From Bugula neritina (Eukaryota > Bryozoa > Gymnolaemata > Cheilostomatida > Bugulidae), in contig OZ037765.1 in assembly GCA_964035545.1 (NCBI GenBank), positions 35,229,504 through 35,293,503 of the forward strand: a stretch of 64,000 nt of DNA, read 5' to 3'. Below the pieces are notes generated by a model that ran no database searches, had not been told where the DNA came from, and saw nothing but the letters and a program-made list of their open reading frames with translations. How positions within the stretch are numbered: the first letter of the stretch is position 1; every line of letters starts with the position of its first letter. Position numbers and translations under genes: made by a program. Below are positions 1 through 10,436 of the stretch, in pieces.

Positions 1-22
1 CCCTCGCAACCGAAAAGCACAG

Positions 23-664
23 GTGCATCCCCAACTCCATGCACATGAGGTGTCGTCTCAAGAGACGAACCGCTCAATGAGCGCTCAGCCATATGGAAGC
101 AGCTATTTCCTCCCGGGCAAACTTGCTGGCAAAGCTGTCACATTCCTGTTGGATACTGGGTGCACCACCAACCTACTGAGTCGGCGTCTATTCGACACTC
201 TCAGTGCCAGGGACAGGGCTAGCCTAGAACCATATGAAGGGGAGCACGGCACGTTGGCGGACGGGTCGTGTATTCCTTTCTATGGGGTAATCCAGTTGAC
301 TGGTAGAGTCCGTGATCAGACGACCAGTGAGACCTTCATCGTCAGTCAACTCAAGGAGGACGCCATCTTGGGCATGCCATTTCTGAAGCGACACAGGTGC
401 TACATCGAATTTAACAAGTCGGCGGTGGTGATGGCCGGGCGTGAGCCGGCCTGTGTCGACCAATTTGGCCGACCTTTGGTGGGGGGAGTGCAGGTGGTAG
501 AGCGTTGTACTGTACCTGGGCGCTCCCGGGCTACAGTTCGCTGCAGAGTGAACTGTAGGGAAATCTCCGAGTTAGGAGTGGTGGAAGGTGCACTGGGGGG
601 CGTCCAGCTCACTAACAGTCTGAATAGGCTAGATGAGCGGGGGAGTTCCTGGTCCAGTGCGTAA
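23..664 (+). CDS. gypsy aspartic protease region of pol (element A)
   Basis: An open frame of 213 codons whose central part is a retropepsin-like domain. The active-site motif LLDTGCTTNLLS sits at residues 42-53 (catalytic DTG at 152-160). The flap and second half follow, with an ILGMPFLKRHRCYIEF motif around residues 114-129. In Ty3/gypsy elements this enzyme cuts the Gag-Pol precursor. The frame stops at 664 and the RT linker continues in another frame from 688, so pol is already broken here by a frameshift. The first ATG is probably not the true start, because pol is normally made as a fusion with Gag. Confidence 0.88.
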   Translation: MHPQLHAHEVSSQETNRSMSAQPYGSSYFLPGKLAGKAVTFLLDTGCTTNLLSRRLFDTLSARDRASLEPYEGEHGTLADGSCIPFYGVIQLTGRVRDQTTSETFIVSQLKEDAILGMPFLKRHRCYIEFNKSAVVMAGREPACVDQFGRPLVGGVQVVERCTVPGRSRATVRCRVNCREISELGVVEGALGGVQLTNSLNRLDERGSSWSSA

Positions 665-687
665 ATCCTTTCACGGAGCCGGTAGAA

Positions 688-1220
688 TTGCCGGCTGGGT
701 CTCTAGTGGGGAAGTTCCACTCCGTGCAGGAGGAGGATGTAGGGCCCGCGCTGGAGACGGCGGACGAAACCCATGGGGTACCCACTAGAGCCAGCAGGGG
801 GCCGGTGCCTGAACACGTAGCGGAGTTGTACAAGGATGCCTGTGATGGCTGTGAGAGCAAGCGAGAACGCCTGGTGATGGCCCGGCTACTCTCTGAGTAC
901 AAGGACGTGTTCAGTTGCGGCGACCATGACATGGGTCTGACTAAGACTGTCTGTCATGAGATACCCCTGGCGGCGGGGACGGCGCCCATTCGACAGCCGA
1001 CCCGCCGGTTAGGTCCTGAAAAAAGGAGAGAGAAGTGAACCGTCATTTGCATGACTTTCTGAACCGAGACCTGATTGAGCCAGGCCATGGGGCCTGGAGT
1101 TCTCCAGTCGTCCTGGTTCGGAAAAAGGATGGTAGCTGGAGGTTTTGCGTTGATTATCTCTTATGTACCCAGGCGCACCCACAGAAAGAGGAAGGGTACT
1201 GGCAATGCGCCCCGAGATGA
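688..1220 (+). pseudogene. gypsy pol linker and N-terminal reverse transcriptase stub (element A)
   Basis: Two overlapping frames (688-1038 and 1035-1220) give the protease-RT linker and the RT fingers, with the motif WSSPVVLVRKKDGSWRFCVD. Homology to element B stops just after the FCVDY motif, near 1157. Beyond that point the sequence is unrelated and the frame closes. A frameshift lies in the stretch of As near 1020. The RT palm with its YLDD motif is absent, so no active polymerase can be made. Confidence 0.85.
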
Positions 1221-1256
1221 CATTGGCCCTGACTAGTCCCTACTAGCAGACATCAA

Positions 1257-1363
1257 GAAACTACAGCGGCGTATGGCTCGCCTCAGTAAAGAACAGAAGC
1301 GAGCGGCTCCTGAACTGGCTAAGTTGCAAACACGACTGGAGAGACGACTGGCCAAAGAGTGAC
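1257..1363 (+). other. short charged reading frame in the 3' part of gypsy element A
   Basis: A short open frame rich in Arg, Lys, Glu, Leu and Ala reads MARLSKEQKRAAPELAK and onward to a TGA at 1361-1363. Its composition suggests a basic coiled coil. It sits between the deletion joint and the LTR and has no counterpart in element B at the matching place. It could be the end of an extra 3' ORF of this subfamily or chance; I cannot assign a function. Confidence 0.3.
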
Positions 1364-1599
1364 AGAGGAGCGGTTTCCCCCCATTGAGACTGTGTGTCGC
1401 GATGGTAATAGATAGGCGTTACTGATTATGCGTAGTAGAGACTCGATTATTCTACGTATACTGTTCTGTATTATATATTTTTTTTCCAGTTTTTTTGTTA
1501 TCTCTAGCTTTGTAAAACCCTATGTTAGTTCCAATCTTTTTATTTTTGTTATCATATCAGCGTTAACCATAGAGTGTACCTTTCGATAGGTGTGGCGAG

Positions 1600-2014
1600 T
1601 GTAATGGATTTCAGTGGCGCAATTAATTGTTAGTTATTATATCGAAAGGGTCGACTCTATATTGTATATTATTGTGGAGATCGACTGCATCGACCTCCAG
1701 CGACTTGTATCTATGGTCGACAGTGGCACCACTAATAACAGCCAATCAGGACTGACATGCTAATTGGTAGCAGGTGGAGCTAGCTACTCGTAGTGGAAGC
1801 GCGCTGAGTAGCTAGCCGGGCAGAGCAGCTTGGGACTTCGCTTAGAGTAGTTGTGTGTAAAGTCTCACTTATTATGTAATCCTTCAATTCATGTTAGCAG
1901 TAATTCAATTCTTGTATCTTGTAAATAATAAACTTATCATAACGTAAATAACCTGGTGTATTAGCTTTGTTTAAGTCGACCCACATAACATAGTGAATTG
2001 TGAAATTCACTACA
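1600..2014 (+). repeat. 3' LTR of gypsy element A
   Basis: Starts TGTAATGGAT and ends TTCACTACA, 415 bp. It is homologous throughout to the LTR at 34134-34548 (opposite strand), which fixes both ends. It is preceded by the same short sequence (GGTGTGGCGAG) that precedes the 3' LTR of element B, probably the weak polypurine primer site. An AATAAA-like stretch lies near 1926. Confidence 0.9.
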
Positions 2015-2379
2015 ATATATGAAATTAATTTAAGCTAATTATATGCAGCCTTTAATGAGATAAAATACAAAAATGTAAAATTATTATTGTTATTATTATT
2101 ATTGTTGTTATTTTAACGTCATGAAAAACTTGATCTTTAATTTGTCTTCAAATAAAACAGTTGAGTTTGATTTATTAAATTATATCTTGTAATATTGTAA
2201 TGGATTTGTCCTCTCATGTATTCATGTATTTTAGTTACCTGTTATAGTTATTATCTTTTACAATTATAAAACTTATATTAAATAGTATTTGTGTTACCTT
2301 TGTTTTTTTTCTGTTTATATTTGTTATTTTTGTTTTGAGTTTGCGCAAAGGTCAACTTCCAGCCTGCGCAAAGCGGGAA

Positions 2380-2590
2380 TTAGTTGAGAATTGAGTTATA
2401 ATTTTAGTTAGAGTTGAGAATTGAGAGTAATTTTAGTTAGAGTTGAGAATGGAGTTATAATTTTAGTTAGAGTTGAGAATGGAGTAGCAATTTTAGTTAG
2501 CGTTGGAATGGCGTAGTAGTAGGAAACGAGTTATAATTTGAGTAGTAGTTAGAATGGAGTAATAGTTAGAATGGAGTTAGTTAACCGTGG
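2380..2590. repeat. imperfect minisatellite, about 31-bp unit
   Basis: Repeats of a unit close to TTTTAGTTAGAGTTGAGAAT plus a variable GAGTTATAA part, decaying into shorter TTAGAATGGAGTAA pieces at the right. The flanking stretch from 2015 to about 2380 is AT-rich with ATT microsatellite tracts and shows no gene. Confidence 0.75.
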
Positions 2591-3381
2591 TCGTGTTTTC
2601 AATTATCGAATAAAATATTCATAAACGTATACAAGTAAGTTCTGTTTAATATAATAATAACAGACAGTGGTAAAGTGATTACGATGGCTAACATTACATT
2701 CTAATGCATTCTAATGAGTTAACTCACCCCCTAAGACTACTACTGCTGAATGCCAGGTCTGTCAAAGGCAAATCCCCAGAATTGACATCTCTTGCTATGA
2801 ATTACGATATAGTGTGTGTCACTGAAACCCATGTTGATGAGAGTGTCACTGATAAACAATTCCTGGATCTCTCTCAGAAGACTGTCTTTCGATGTGATAG
2901 GAACCTTCACGGTGGTGGTGTAATGATTGCCATTGACAATAAACTGAGTGTTTAACATGTAGAAGTCGGATCAGCAGACCTGGAAATAGTTGTCCTAAGA
3001 CTAGATGATAATACTATTATTGGGTGTTTCTATAGACCCAACATTGCACACAGTCTCTCTCAATTTTGGCTTCTCCTCGAAGAAATTTCTAGCAAATATC
3101 CTACCGATCGAATAATCATAACTGGTGATTTCAATCTTCCCAATGTTGATTGGAAATATACCTAACTAAAAAAAAACTGCCAATATCAAGCCCTTCACCG
3201 AGAGTTTCTCAATTTAATTGCTGAAAATAACCTGACTCAACTCATTGACCAACCTACTCACATCCAGGGTAATGCTTTAGATCTCATTCTCACAAATCAA
3301 CCCAAAGACATTCAATCAATCAATATTGTTGAACCTGGCTTAAGTGACCACTTTCTTATTGAGGCTTCTATACAACATAGA

Positions 3382-4218
3382 GTGGCTACTACTAGTGTCA
3401 CATCTCAATTGAAATACATTAAACTATACCGCCAAGCTAATATTGAGGGTTTCCGAGAACAAATGTCTCATGTACAACTTCAGCTGGAAGAAATGAGTGA
3501 TGTCGATAGCATGTGGCCGCTGTTTGTCTCCCAACTTAGAACCTCAATCTCTAACCACGTCCCTATAAGAATATGCAAACCAAAAGGTGATCAACCTGCA
3601 TGGTTCAATCTTAGAGCGAAGAAGCTAGTCCAGAAACAACGTGAAACGTATAACAAATTTAAACAAACAAATTACCCTTTTTTTCTGACAAAATACAAAC
3701 AACAAAGACGTGACACTAAACGCACTCTGAGAGAACTAAGGAACAACTATACCACTGAAGTAGTATGCGGACCATTGGAAGCTGGAAACAGCAAACCCTT
3801 CTTTAAATATCTGAAGAATATTCAGAACAAAACAAAACCCATGCTGACACTTACTCACCCTAATGGTACTTCCACAACTGATCCTCGAGAAAATGCTGAG
3901 ATGCTCAATAATTTTTTTCAGCAACAGTTCTGCCAGCAAGATTTCTACACCGACGACCTCCCTTATCACTCTGATGATCTGAATGTGACTCCCGATGGGG
4001 TGGAAAAGCTTCTGAACGATCTCAAAACTGGTAAGGCACCTGGTCCGGACGGACTTAACAAAGAGGATCTCTGCATCGATACTAGATTGATAGCCAACTG
4101 CCTAACACTAATCTTTAACGCATCCTTGCGCAGTGCCAAACTTCCTGCGGGATGGAAGCTAGCCAACATCATCCCTGTCCACAAGAAAAGCCAGCTAGAT
4201 ATGCCAAACAACTATTGA
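3382..4218 (+). pseudogene. LINE ORF2 middle part: after endonuclease to start of RT
   Basis: 278 codons open between the endonuclease end and a TGA at 4216. It covers the linker and the RT N-terminal motif KTGKAPGPDGLNKEDL with WKLANIIPVHKK. The stop falls inside the conserved NYRPISL-type motif, which reads NNY then stop then PISL. Otherwise the frame continues unchanged into the next segment, so the damage is a point mutation rather than a rearrangement. Confidence 0.88.
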
Positions 4219-4263
4219 CCAATATCATTAACCAGTATACCTTGCAAGTTACTGGAACACATT

Positions 4264-5130
4264 GTGCTACACTATCTCAATAAACTGTTAGATCCCATCC
4301 TCCATAATCGTCAACATGGTTTCCGTCGTGGCTTGTCCTGCGAAACACAGCTTTGTGGAACCATCCATGAAATTGCCAGGTCAATGAACAACTCTCACAC
4401 CACTCATGCTCTTGTTCTCGACTTCCAGAAGGCCTTCGACAAAGTCCCCCACAAGCTACTCATACATAAGTTAAGCGTCGTTGATGGAAATAATCCTCAC
4501 ATACTCCGATGGCTCCATAATTTTTTGACAAAGCGAGAGCAGCAAGTAATCATAGATGGCCACTCTTCTTGTAGATTACCAGTCTTTTCTGGCGTTCCAC
4601 AGGGCTCTGTCCTGGGGCCCACCCTATTCCTTCTTTACATCAATGATCTCCCTGATCTACTAAGTTGCAGTGTCAGTTTATTTGCTGATGACACACTGAT
4701 TTTTCAAGAGGTAGACTCCCTAGATGATGTCCGAAAATTCCAAAAGAATATTGAACAGATTGAGAATTGGTCTCTGAAGTGGAAGATGCCGTTCAACTCC
4801 TCAAAATGCCGAATCATGTCATTTGGCAAAGATCCCCAAATTCAACCATCATATCGACTAGGGGGAGAAACATTGCCCTACGTAGATGAGATTACCTACC
4901 TTGGAGTTACACTACAATCTAACCTCAAGTTTCACAGCCACATAACTAAGAAAATAAACAAAGCATACAAGGTTCTTGGCATGCTAAAGCTATCCCTCTA
5001 TGGAGCTCCCAAGAAAGCAAAGCTGCTGGCATATATGACTCTCTGCAGACCTATACTAGAATACGCTGCAACCACTTGGGATCCTGTAACAAAGCAACTT
5101 GTGAAAGAAATTGAGTTAGTCCATAACTGA
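4264..5130 (+). pseudogene. LINE reverse transcriptase core
   Basis: 288 codons with the RT palm intact: VLDFQKAFDKVPHK, the GVPQGSVLG motif, LLYINDLP, and the catalytic FADD near residue 139. The thumb-like segment ends with CRPILEYAATTWDP. A TGA at 5128 interrupts the conserved RxIRFI motif, and the frame resumes to 5448. No poly(A) is seen after 5448, only about 95 bp of AT-rich 3' sequence before the LTR-like block at 5544. Confidence 0.9.
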
Positions 5131-5543
5131 GCTATTAGATTCATCTGCTGTCTCAAAGGCCGGGAGGCTAGCATCAGTGATGCAAGACAACAACTCAACA
5201 TATCATCACTGGAAGATCGTCGCAAAAGCCTACGAATAACCCTCCTTTTGAAGATCTTGTCCAAAGAAGAATGTCATCAGGCATTATCTTCCAGCTACAC
5301 TGAACTGACAAGGGACAAGTCAACCGCTACGGTTACCACGAGGGCTGCCTCTAACGGAATACCAACTGCGATATCTGCCATGTGCACAGCATATCATAAC
5401 AGCTTCCTACCGCGCACTATTAGAGACCTAAGAATTGGAACTCCCTAAATACTTGATAAATGATAACCTGAAAGGTACTACAATTACCAAATTTAAAATG
5501 CATAATGTATGCAAATACAGTTATAATTCTATGTCAAATGTAT

Positions 5544-5981
5544 TGTAACAAGCTGCTGAGGCACGCCTCTTGCACCTTATGGTGATCTAGCGTGTGCTAA
5601 AGTCGAAGTATTGAAGTAAGTATATTCAGTCTACTCGGAGGTTGTCTAATTATAATTGTTCATCGCTTTTATAATTAGTCTAAGGTTGACAATAGTCTAC
5701 ACTGTTAATCCCAGTGTAGTTATTGGTTGCAAGTAATTAATTATTCATTAATTCTTGCTGTTGCCTGGTTTATAACTGCTTATCCCAGTCATAGCCAGTT
5801 TTATATTGTAGGCTGCAATAAATAAAGACAGGTTGTGGCAGCAAGAGAATAATCTTTTCTTGTCGCCTCCAGTTGATACTGTATTTGATAAGTTATCCCT
5901 GTTAAAACAGTAGTCATAAACTTATCACAATAACCTCCGCAAGTAGTTGTGTAGAGGCAACGTTAGTTCACTCGCCTTACA
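5544..5981 (+). repeat. probable solo LTR
   Basis: A 438-bp block that begins TGTAACAAGC and ends CGCCTTACA, giving the short inverted ends TGTAA/TTACA typical of LTRs. It has an AATAAATAAA signal about two thirds of the way in (5818-5825) and is less AT-rich than its flanks. Flanks GTAT and GTAA match at three of four bases, so a target duplication is only suggestive. No second copy is in the window, so the call rests on structure. Confidence 0.5.
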
Positions 5982-6250
5982 GTAAAAATCTTTTACAATA
6001 TTTTGTTGTATTTAGTTTACTTCAAAGTGGTGCAGTAACATTTCTACAGTAACACAATTGTATAGAGTTGGACATTTTTAAATGATGTATATAAGAATAG
6101 TTTGTCGACATTTTTGCAAATGCATAACAGTTTGAATAAGTGTTGGGTTGAGGTTGTGAAATATTTCTAAACATCTGTAAAAGTTGTAATCAGAAGGAAT
6201 ATATTTGCCGGATTTTGAGTTATTATAATATATGTTTATCTGAATTACAG

Positions 6251-8101
6251 TTTACAGTATCTGAAGAATCTGGAGTTTCTGAATATCGACAAAAACAATG
6301 ATCTAGCCACTCCCCCTTATGAAGTGTGTAGACAAGGATTGTCAGCTATCAGGCAGTACTACAGAGATTTTGCTAAAGGTAAAGGTGAAAGTCTTCCACT
6401 AGTCACCATTGCAGTGATTGGTAACACAATGGCAGGGAAGACAAGTCTCATCAGAACCTTGCAGAGTGAAGAGAGAAAGAGAGTGCTGACAAAACGTGGA
6501 CCTGAGGCTGTTGTTGATGAAACAACTAAAGTCTTTAAAGTTGAAGAGTTGAAAGTAAATAACACGGTTCTGAGACTAATTGACATGGGAGGACAACCAG
6601 TGTACCACATGACTTACCAGTTAACACTTAAACAGAACTGCATCCCGATAGTAGTGGTGAACATGAAGCAGTATGATCAGCTGGCACAGGAGAAGGGAGA
6701 CAGAGAGGCTGTGAGAAGACTGGCTTTTGATTGGCTAGCTCATTTATACGTAGCAAATCCTGACATTGGACCACCAAAACTTGTATTTACTCACAAAGAC
6801 AAGTTTGATGAGGAGAATTTCACAAGGATGACAACTGCTTTCACCAGCACAGCTGATCTACTGAAAGATGAAATAATCAGAGAAGAGAAAAAACTTGACC
6901 AATGCATAGCGAAGATAGAGCACTTCCATCAACACAGAGAGCTGTTCTTGCTAGAAGATATCTACTCAGTTGGAAAAGAAGATAATTATCAAACATACGA
7001 AGTCATGAAAACTGCCATTTTTGATTCAGCTCAAAATTTTGTGAAAGTGCTGCCAAAGCTATGGGAAGATGTGAATAAGAAAGTTTTAGGATTACAGACA
7101 GCATTCAGTACATTTGATGAGATACTTCGTACAGTGCAGCAAGTAGATAGAAGTATCACACCTGATCAGCTCGCCATAATCCTCACCTACATGCATGATT
7201 GTGGTAAAGTCTTATGGTACAAGGATATTAAAGAGTTGAAGCTGATTATTTTTCAAAAAATTGAAGAAGTTACTAAACTACTCACAATCTTGTTTCATCA
7301 TGATGAAGATGTGTGGCAGACTCGGCAAACAAGTTTCAAACCACTGCTTCTAACTAACGGAGCTTTTCTTGAGGAAGAACAGCTCCATCAACTTACAGAG
7401 GATTTCCGGTCCTCAGGTATTCTAGACAATCAACTTTTAGAATATCTGATTCGAACAGAGACAGCATTTTTTGATAAAGATAAAAGTCAATTTGCTGTCA
7501 CTTTGCTGCAGAAATTTAGCATTATCTACGGACCAGTTGATCTGGAGTCAAAAAGCTATTTCATTGTTCCCTTCCACTCCCCTGATTACCTAGAGAACAC
7601 TCTCAATACTGATCAAGACATTATTCTCCATGCTGAGATCATTTTCAAAGGTCTCTCAATCCCACAATATGTTTACCAACAGATGAGTGTAGTTGTCCTA
7701 CGAATGTTCCCAAATGAGACAAGTTTTCCCCTCGTTAAAAAAAACGGTGTGAAGGTTTATCACGATGATGTCTCAGTGTGCCTTGTCCATGACGGCCTCT
7801 CAAGGAAGGCAGAAGTTACAGTGTCTGGAGCAGCAGAGAAAATCACAGATTGTTGGAAACATATTGTCATGGTTACCAGAAAGATTTCTAAAGAAGTCCA
7901 AAGTTCATGGCCTGCCAGCAGAATGGTTCACAAGTCTAGTTGTACACACTGCATACTGAAAGGTGAATCTGGTCCTAAGATTCAGGTAACTCCCAGTTGG
8001 TGTCTTGACTTTCAAACTGAGAAACCCTTTCAACGGTTTCAGAAGGAGATGGTGACAGTTCGCTGTGGGGAACATAAGATCCTAAGCCCATTCATGCACC
8101 C
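6251..8101 (+). CDS. gene 1: last LRR, Roc GTPase and COR-like exon of a Roco-family protein
   Basis: A large exon of about 617 codons. It opens with the end of a leucine-rich repeat (QYLKNLEFLNIDKNN). The Roc (Ras-of-complex) GTPase follows: P-loop GNTMAGKTSL at 6420-6449, switch motif DMGGQP at 6582-6599, and base-recognition THKD at 6789-6800. A COR-like dimerisation region comes next, with LTYMHDCGKVLWY near 7190. Roco proteins are GTP-operated switches that dimerise through COR; MFHAS1 and LRRK2 are relatives. I chose acceptor 6250 (ATTACAG) rather than 6257, because it enters in phase 2 like the LRR exons at 39-58 kb. Donor GTGTAAGT at 8102 gives a frame that stays open through all following exons; GTAAGT two bases later would create a stop. 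All GTPase motifs look intact. Upstream LRR exons are not in the window. Confidence 0.92.
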
Positions 8102-8285
8102 GTGTAAGTTTGTGTTGTGATAGTTTTTGAGATATAATTTGTTATAAAAATATCAATAACATTAACATGATAGTCTATTTTTTCAAACATTAAGCATAAA
8201 TTTACTATTTAATTAAAGTGCTTTAAGCTTTTCACTTAAATCAGCAGATTAGATATTAAATTCTAACAGTATTTTGCACCCTTAG

Positions 8286-8449
8286 AAATCCACTTGCCCT
8301 CTATCCTTTTGGCACACATGTTCAGTTCAGAAATGTACTGTGGGATTTAGGTAATCGTTTGAATGAGTCTGAAACCAAGGATATAGAAAGAAGCGTTCAC
8401 AAGATAAAAAAAGAGAGAAAGGATTTGGAAATGCCCAAAAACAAGCCTG
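8286..8449 (+). CDS. gene 1: exon joining COR to the linker
   Basis: Acceptor CCCTTAG and donor GTAATG; enters in phase 2 and leaves in phase 1, matching both neighbours. The peptide includes FRNVLWDLGNRLNESETKDI and a lysine-rich helix (KIKKERKDLEMPK). The first part could be a worn death-effector-type helical fold, but the match is weak and I would not name it. The second half has a counterpart in the duplicated cassette at 16127-16216, which shows that the duplication included this exon. Confidence 0.7.
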
Positions 8450-8572
8450 GTAATGTATCATACGTCTAAAACTGAAAAAACTCAGTTTTCATGCTGGGCT
8501 CATATAACTAATTAATCGAAATGTCAATATTCGCATTATTGATTATTAACGCATTTATAGACTTGTTTACAG

Positions 8573-8745
8573 CATCAACTACATCAAGTCAGCCCATTGA
8601 GGAACATGAAGAAAGTGATTTGTCTGATGATGATGACTATCTGCTGCCTGAAACTGATGCTGACAGAAAGAAACTTTATCTTCACCAGACACCTGCTCCT
8701 ACAACTAAACAGAAAGTTAGAGACCTATTCTCACACTCTGATAAA
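8573..8745 (+). CDS. gene 1: acidic linker exon before the caspase
   Basis: 58 codons (phase 1 in, phase 0 out; donor GTGAGT) rich in Ser, Asp and Glu: EESDLSDDDDYLLPETDADR, then PAPTTKQKVRDLFSHSDK. The LPETD-A sequence resembles the (I/L)ETD sites cut by initiator caspases, so it is a plausible point for releasing the caspase from the Roco part; that is inference. The same exon, diverged, is present in the duplicate at about 16499-16671, with SDLSDDDEY conserved but the ETD site not conserved. Confidence 0.78.
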
Positions 8746-8878
8746 GTGAGTTTTATTTAAACAACACAACCAGTTTAAGTCACTTTTTCAAAAAATGAAT
8801 CCCGAATTGCTTGTTGGCTTGAGGTCTGAGAGTGTGAAAGCTAACATATGTTGGTTCATTTTTGTTCGCAACATCCAG

Positions 8879-9043
8879 GTGTTTCCAATGACCAGGAAAA
8901 GAGGCAGAGCTCTGATTATCAACAATAAAAAAGTGAAAGCTCATCTAGATAGACATGGCTCTGATGTAGATGTTAAAAATTTAGAAGATTTGCTGGAATC
9001 TTTTCAGTTTGATGTTGTTACCAAGACAGACCTCTCTGCTCAG
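8879..9043 (+). CDS. gene 1: caspase p20, first exon
   Basis: 165 nt, phase 0 on both sides, after acceptor ATCCAG. It encodes the first beta strand RGRALIINNKK and the motif DRHGSDVDVKNLEDLL, which aligns with the SRSGTDVD motif of animal caspases. The Arg of this motif (codon 8951-8953) is the one that binds the substrate aspartate in caspase-3 (Arg64). Its presence argues for a true caspase with Asp specificity rather than a metacaspase or paracaspase. The exon has the same length in the duplicate at 16878-17042. Confidence 0.9.
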
Positions 9044-9437
9044 GTGTTGACACATTGTGTTTTATGAATAAGTGATGATATAGTTAAATATACTATCATC
9101 TGTTGTTATTGGTTGCAGCAAATTTAATTTTATATATGCCCTGGTCTAAGCACAAACAAAGATATACTCATTAGCTGATTAGAAATCTGAATAATGAGTG
9201 CTCTGTTTGGCTGTGTATTATGTTGTTTATAGAAACAATTGAAATTAAGCCCGAACCAAGTTACCCAACTATCTAATAGAAATAAATATAATGAAATAGA
9301 AAATGATAACTTCAAATTAAACATTTTATAAATATTGAAATTTACTGAATGCAGACTAATGAAAATATTTTGTTGATTAAACTTTTTCCACAAAGTAGAC
9401 TGACAAAGTTTTCACATGATACTAAATGTAACTACAG

Positions 9438-9657
9438 GAGATGTGGGAAACAGTGAAGGGAGAAGTGAATGGTGTGAGGAATGCTGATCATGGAATGTTC
9501 TTCCTGTTTATTGGTTCTCATGGAGTTGAGAGTCATGTCTATGGATCAGATGGAAAGTTGGTGAAACTGATAGACCTGTATGACCTGCTGTCTGTTCCTC
9601 AGAACCCAGTGATTGCTGATAAACCTAAGCTGGTTGTCATCCAAGCTTGTAGTGGTG
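9438..9657 (+). CDS. gene 1: caspase p20, catalytic His and Cys exon
   Basis: 220 nt (phase 0 in, phase 1 out; donor GTGAGT). It holds both catalytic residues: His in LFIGSHGVES (codon 9519-9521) and Cys in KLVVIQACSGG (codon 9648-9650). The usual QACRG pentapeptide is QACSG here, a change seen at the fourth position only. Between them, SDGKLVKLIDLYDLLSVPQN matches the caspase helix before the last strand. Both residues are kept, so the enzyme is predicted to be active. Confidence 0.92.
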
Positions 9658-9817
9658 GTGAGTATCTATTGAGTTGATGTTTTATTTATTTGAAATTTAG
9701 CCACAGAGAATGCATATTTTTGACTGTTATTATTCTGACTGTTTCCTAATAATAGATGCTTCAATCTTCAAACTAGCAATAGTCACATGGTAAACAATGT
9801 TATTCCATGGTAAACAG

Positions 9818-10015
9818 GTAGAAAAGATTTGGGTAAAAAAGGATACAAAGATGTAGAGACAGGAGAAGACAATGAATTTGGTGATGAAGATGAGAGTGTG
9901 ACTCAACCAGAAGTATTCACTCCTCCAAAGTACGTCTCTGGTGGATACTATAAAGGAGATGGAATTGAGAGACTTCACTGTGAAAACCTGTTTATTATAA
10001 ATGCCAGCTTTGATT
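9818..10015 (+). CDS. gene 1: inter-subunit linker and start of caspase p10
   Basis: 66 codons, phase 1 on both sides. The peptide has an acidic stretch (TGEDNEFGDEDESVTQPEVF) in the place where caspases are cut between p20 and p10, followed by ENLFIINASFD, the first p10 strand. The acidic stretch has several Asp residues that could serve as processing sites. The duplicate at 18937-19056 keeps ENLYILKASF but has lost most of the acidic part. Confidence 0.85.
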
Positions 10016-10326
10016 GTGAGTGTCTTAACTGTTCTTCAAAAGTAGTCTTTGGCAAATTATATGAGTTAGATGCTGGTTTACTTTGATACAGTAATAAATT
10101 GTAGAGCAGAATTTAAAAAATCTTTTTAAGTATGATTACTGCATAGCATGACTCTATTTCCCCTTACAGTATTTCATTCCATCAGCTTGTATTTATTTGA
10201 TGACAGTGTAAACGTCTTAAAATCTTCATATGCTGATACCCTATACCATTAAGCATTGTTCATATGTCACATACTGTATATAAATATATACTGATGTAAT
10301 ATATTATAGTATTCACTTTGTTATAG

Positions 10327-10436
10327 CCTATGTGTCCATGAGATCTAATATCTATGGTTCTCTACTAGTCAGATGTCTGGTCAGAACGCTCTACCGTCAT
10401 GCCTGTCACAGAGACATGTACGAGATCTACAAAGCT
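10327..10436 (+). CDS. gene 1: caspase p10 exon with substrate-binding Arg
   Basis: 110 nt (phase 1 in, phase 0 out). SYVSMRSNIYGSLLVRCLV aligns with the caspase p10 motif around S-W-R...GSWF. The Arg (codon 10341-10343) corresponds to caspase-3 Arg207, which holds the P1 aspartate, and GSLLV replaces GSWFI. A helix with TLYRHACHRDMYEIYKA follows. Donor GTAAGC. Confidence 0.88.

Larger units (their letters stand above)
1..2014 (+). mobile_element. Ty3/gypsy retrotransposon A, internally deleted, 5' end outside window
   Basis: Seen: protease reading frame, the start of reverse transcriptase, then an abrupt change of sequence near 1157 and a 415-bp terminal LTR at 1600-2014. Against the related element at 27974-34548, the RT palm, RNase H and integrase are missing, so this is a deletion derivative that could only move in trans. 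The 5' LTR and gag would lie left of the window. It belongs to the same family as element B, because the LTRs share the same ends and length. Confidence 0.9.
2704..5448 (+). mobile_element. non-LTR retrotransposon (LINE) with AP endonuclease and RT, inactivated
   Basis: One reading frame broken by stops near 2953, 3163, 4216 and 5128 encodes an apurinic-type endonuclease. Its motifs are LLLLNARSVKGKS, VCVTETHVDES, TGDFNLPNVDW and a final SDHFLI. A reverse transcriptase follows, with the motifs GKAPGPDGL, QHGFRRGLSCETQL, DFQKAFDKVPH, GVPQGSVLGPTLFLLYINDL and the catalytic LFADDT. The order and motifs are those of jockey/CR1-type LINEs; I cannot name the clade. No separate ORF1 is visible upstream, so the copy is either 5'-truncated or its ORF1 is unrecognisable. 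It lies in the presumed intron upstream of the Roc exon. Confidence 0.92.

Noticed and set aside
6258-6258. Acceptor at 6257 for the Roc exon
   Set aside because: It would enter in phase 0, while LRR exons of this family leave in phase 2; the acceptor at 6250 fits.
8102-8120. Roc-COR exon ending at its own TGA (8118-8120)
   Set aside because: A donor at 8102 gives an open, phase-consistent path through seven further exons; the TGA is probably intronic, though a short isoform ending there is possible.
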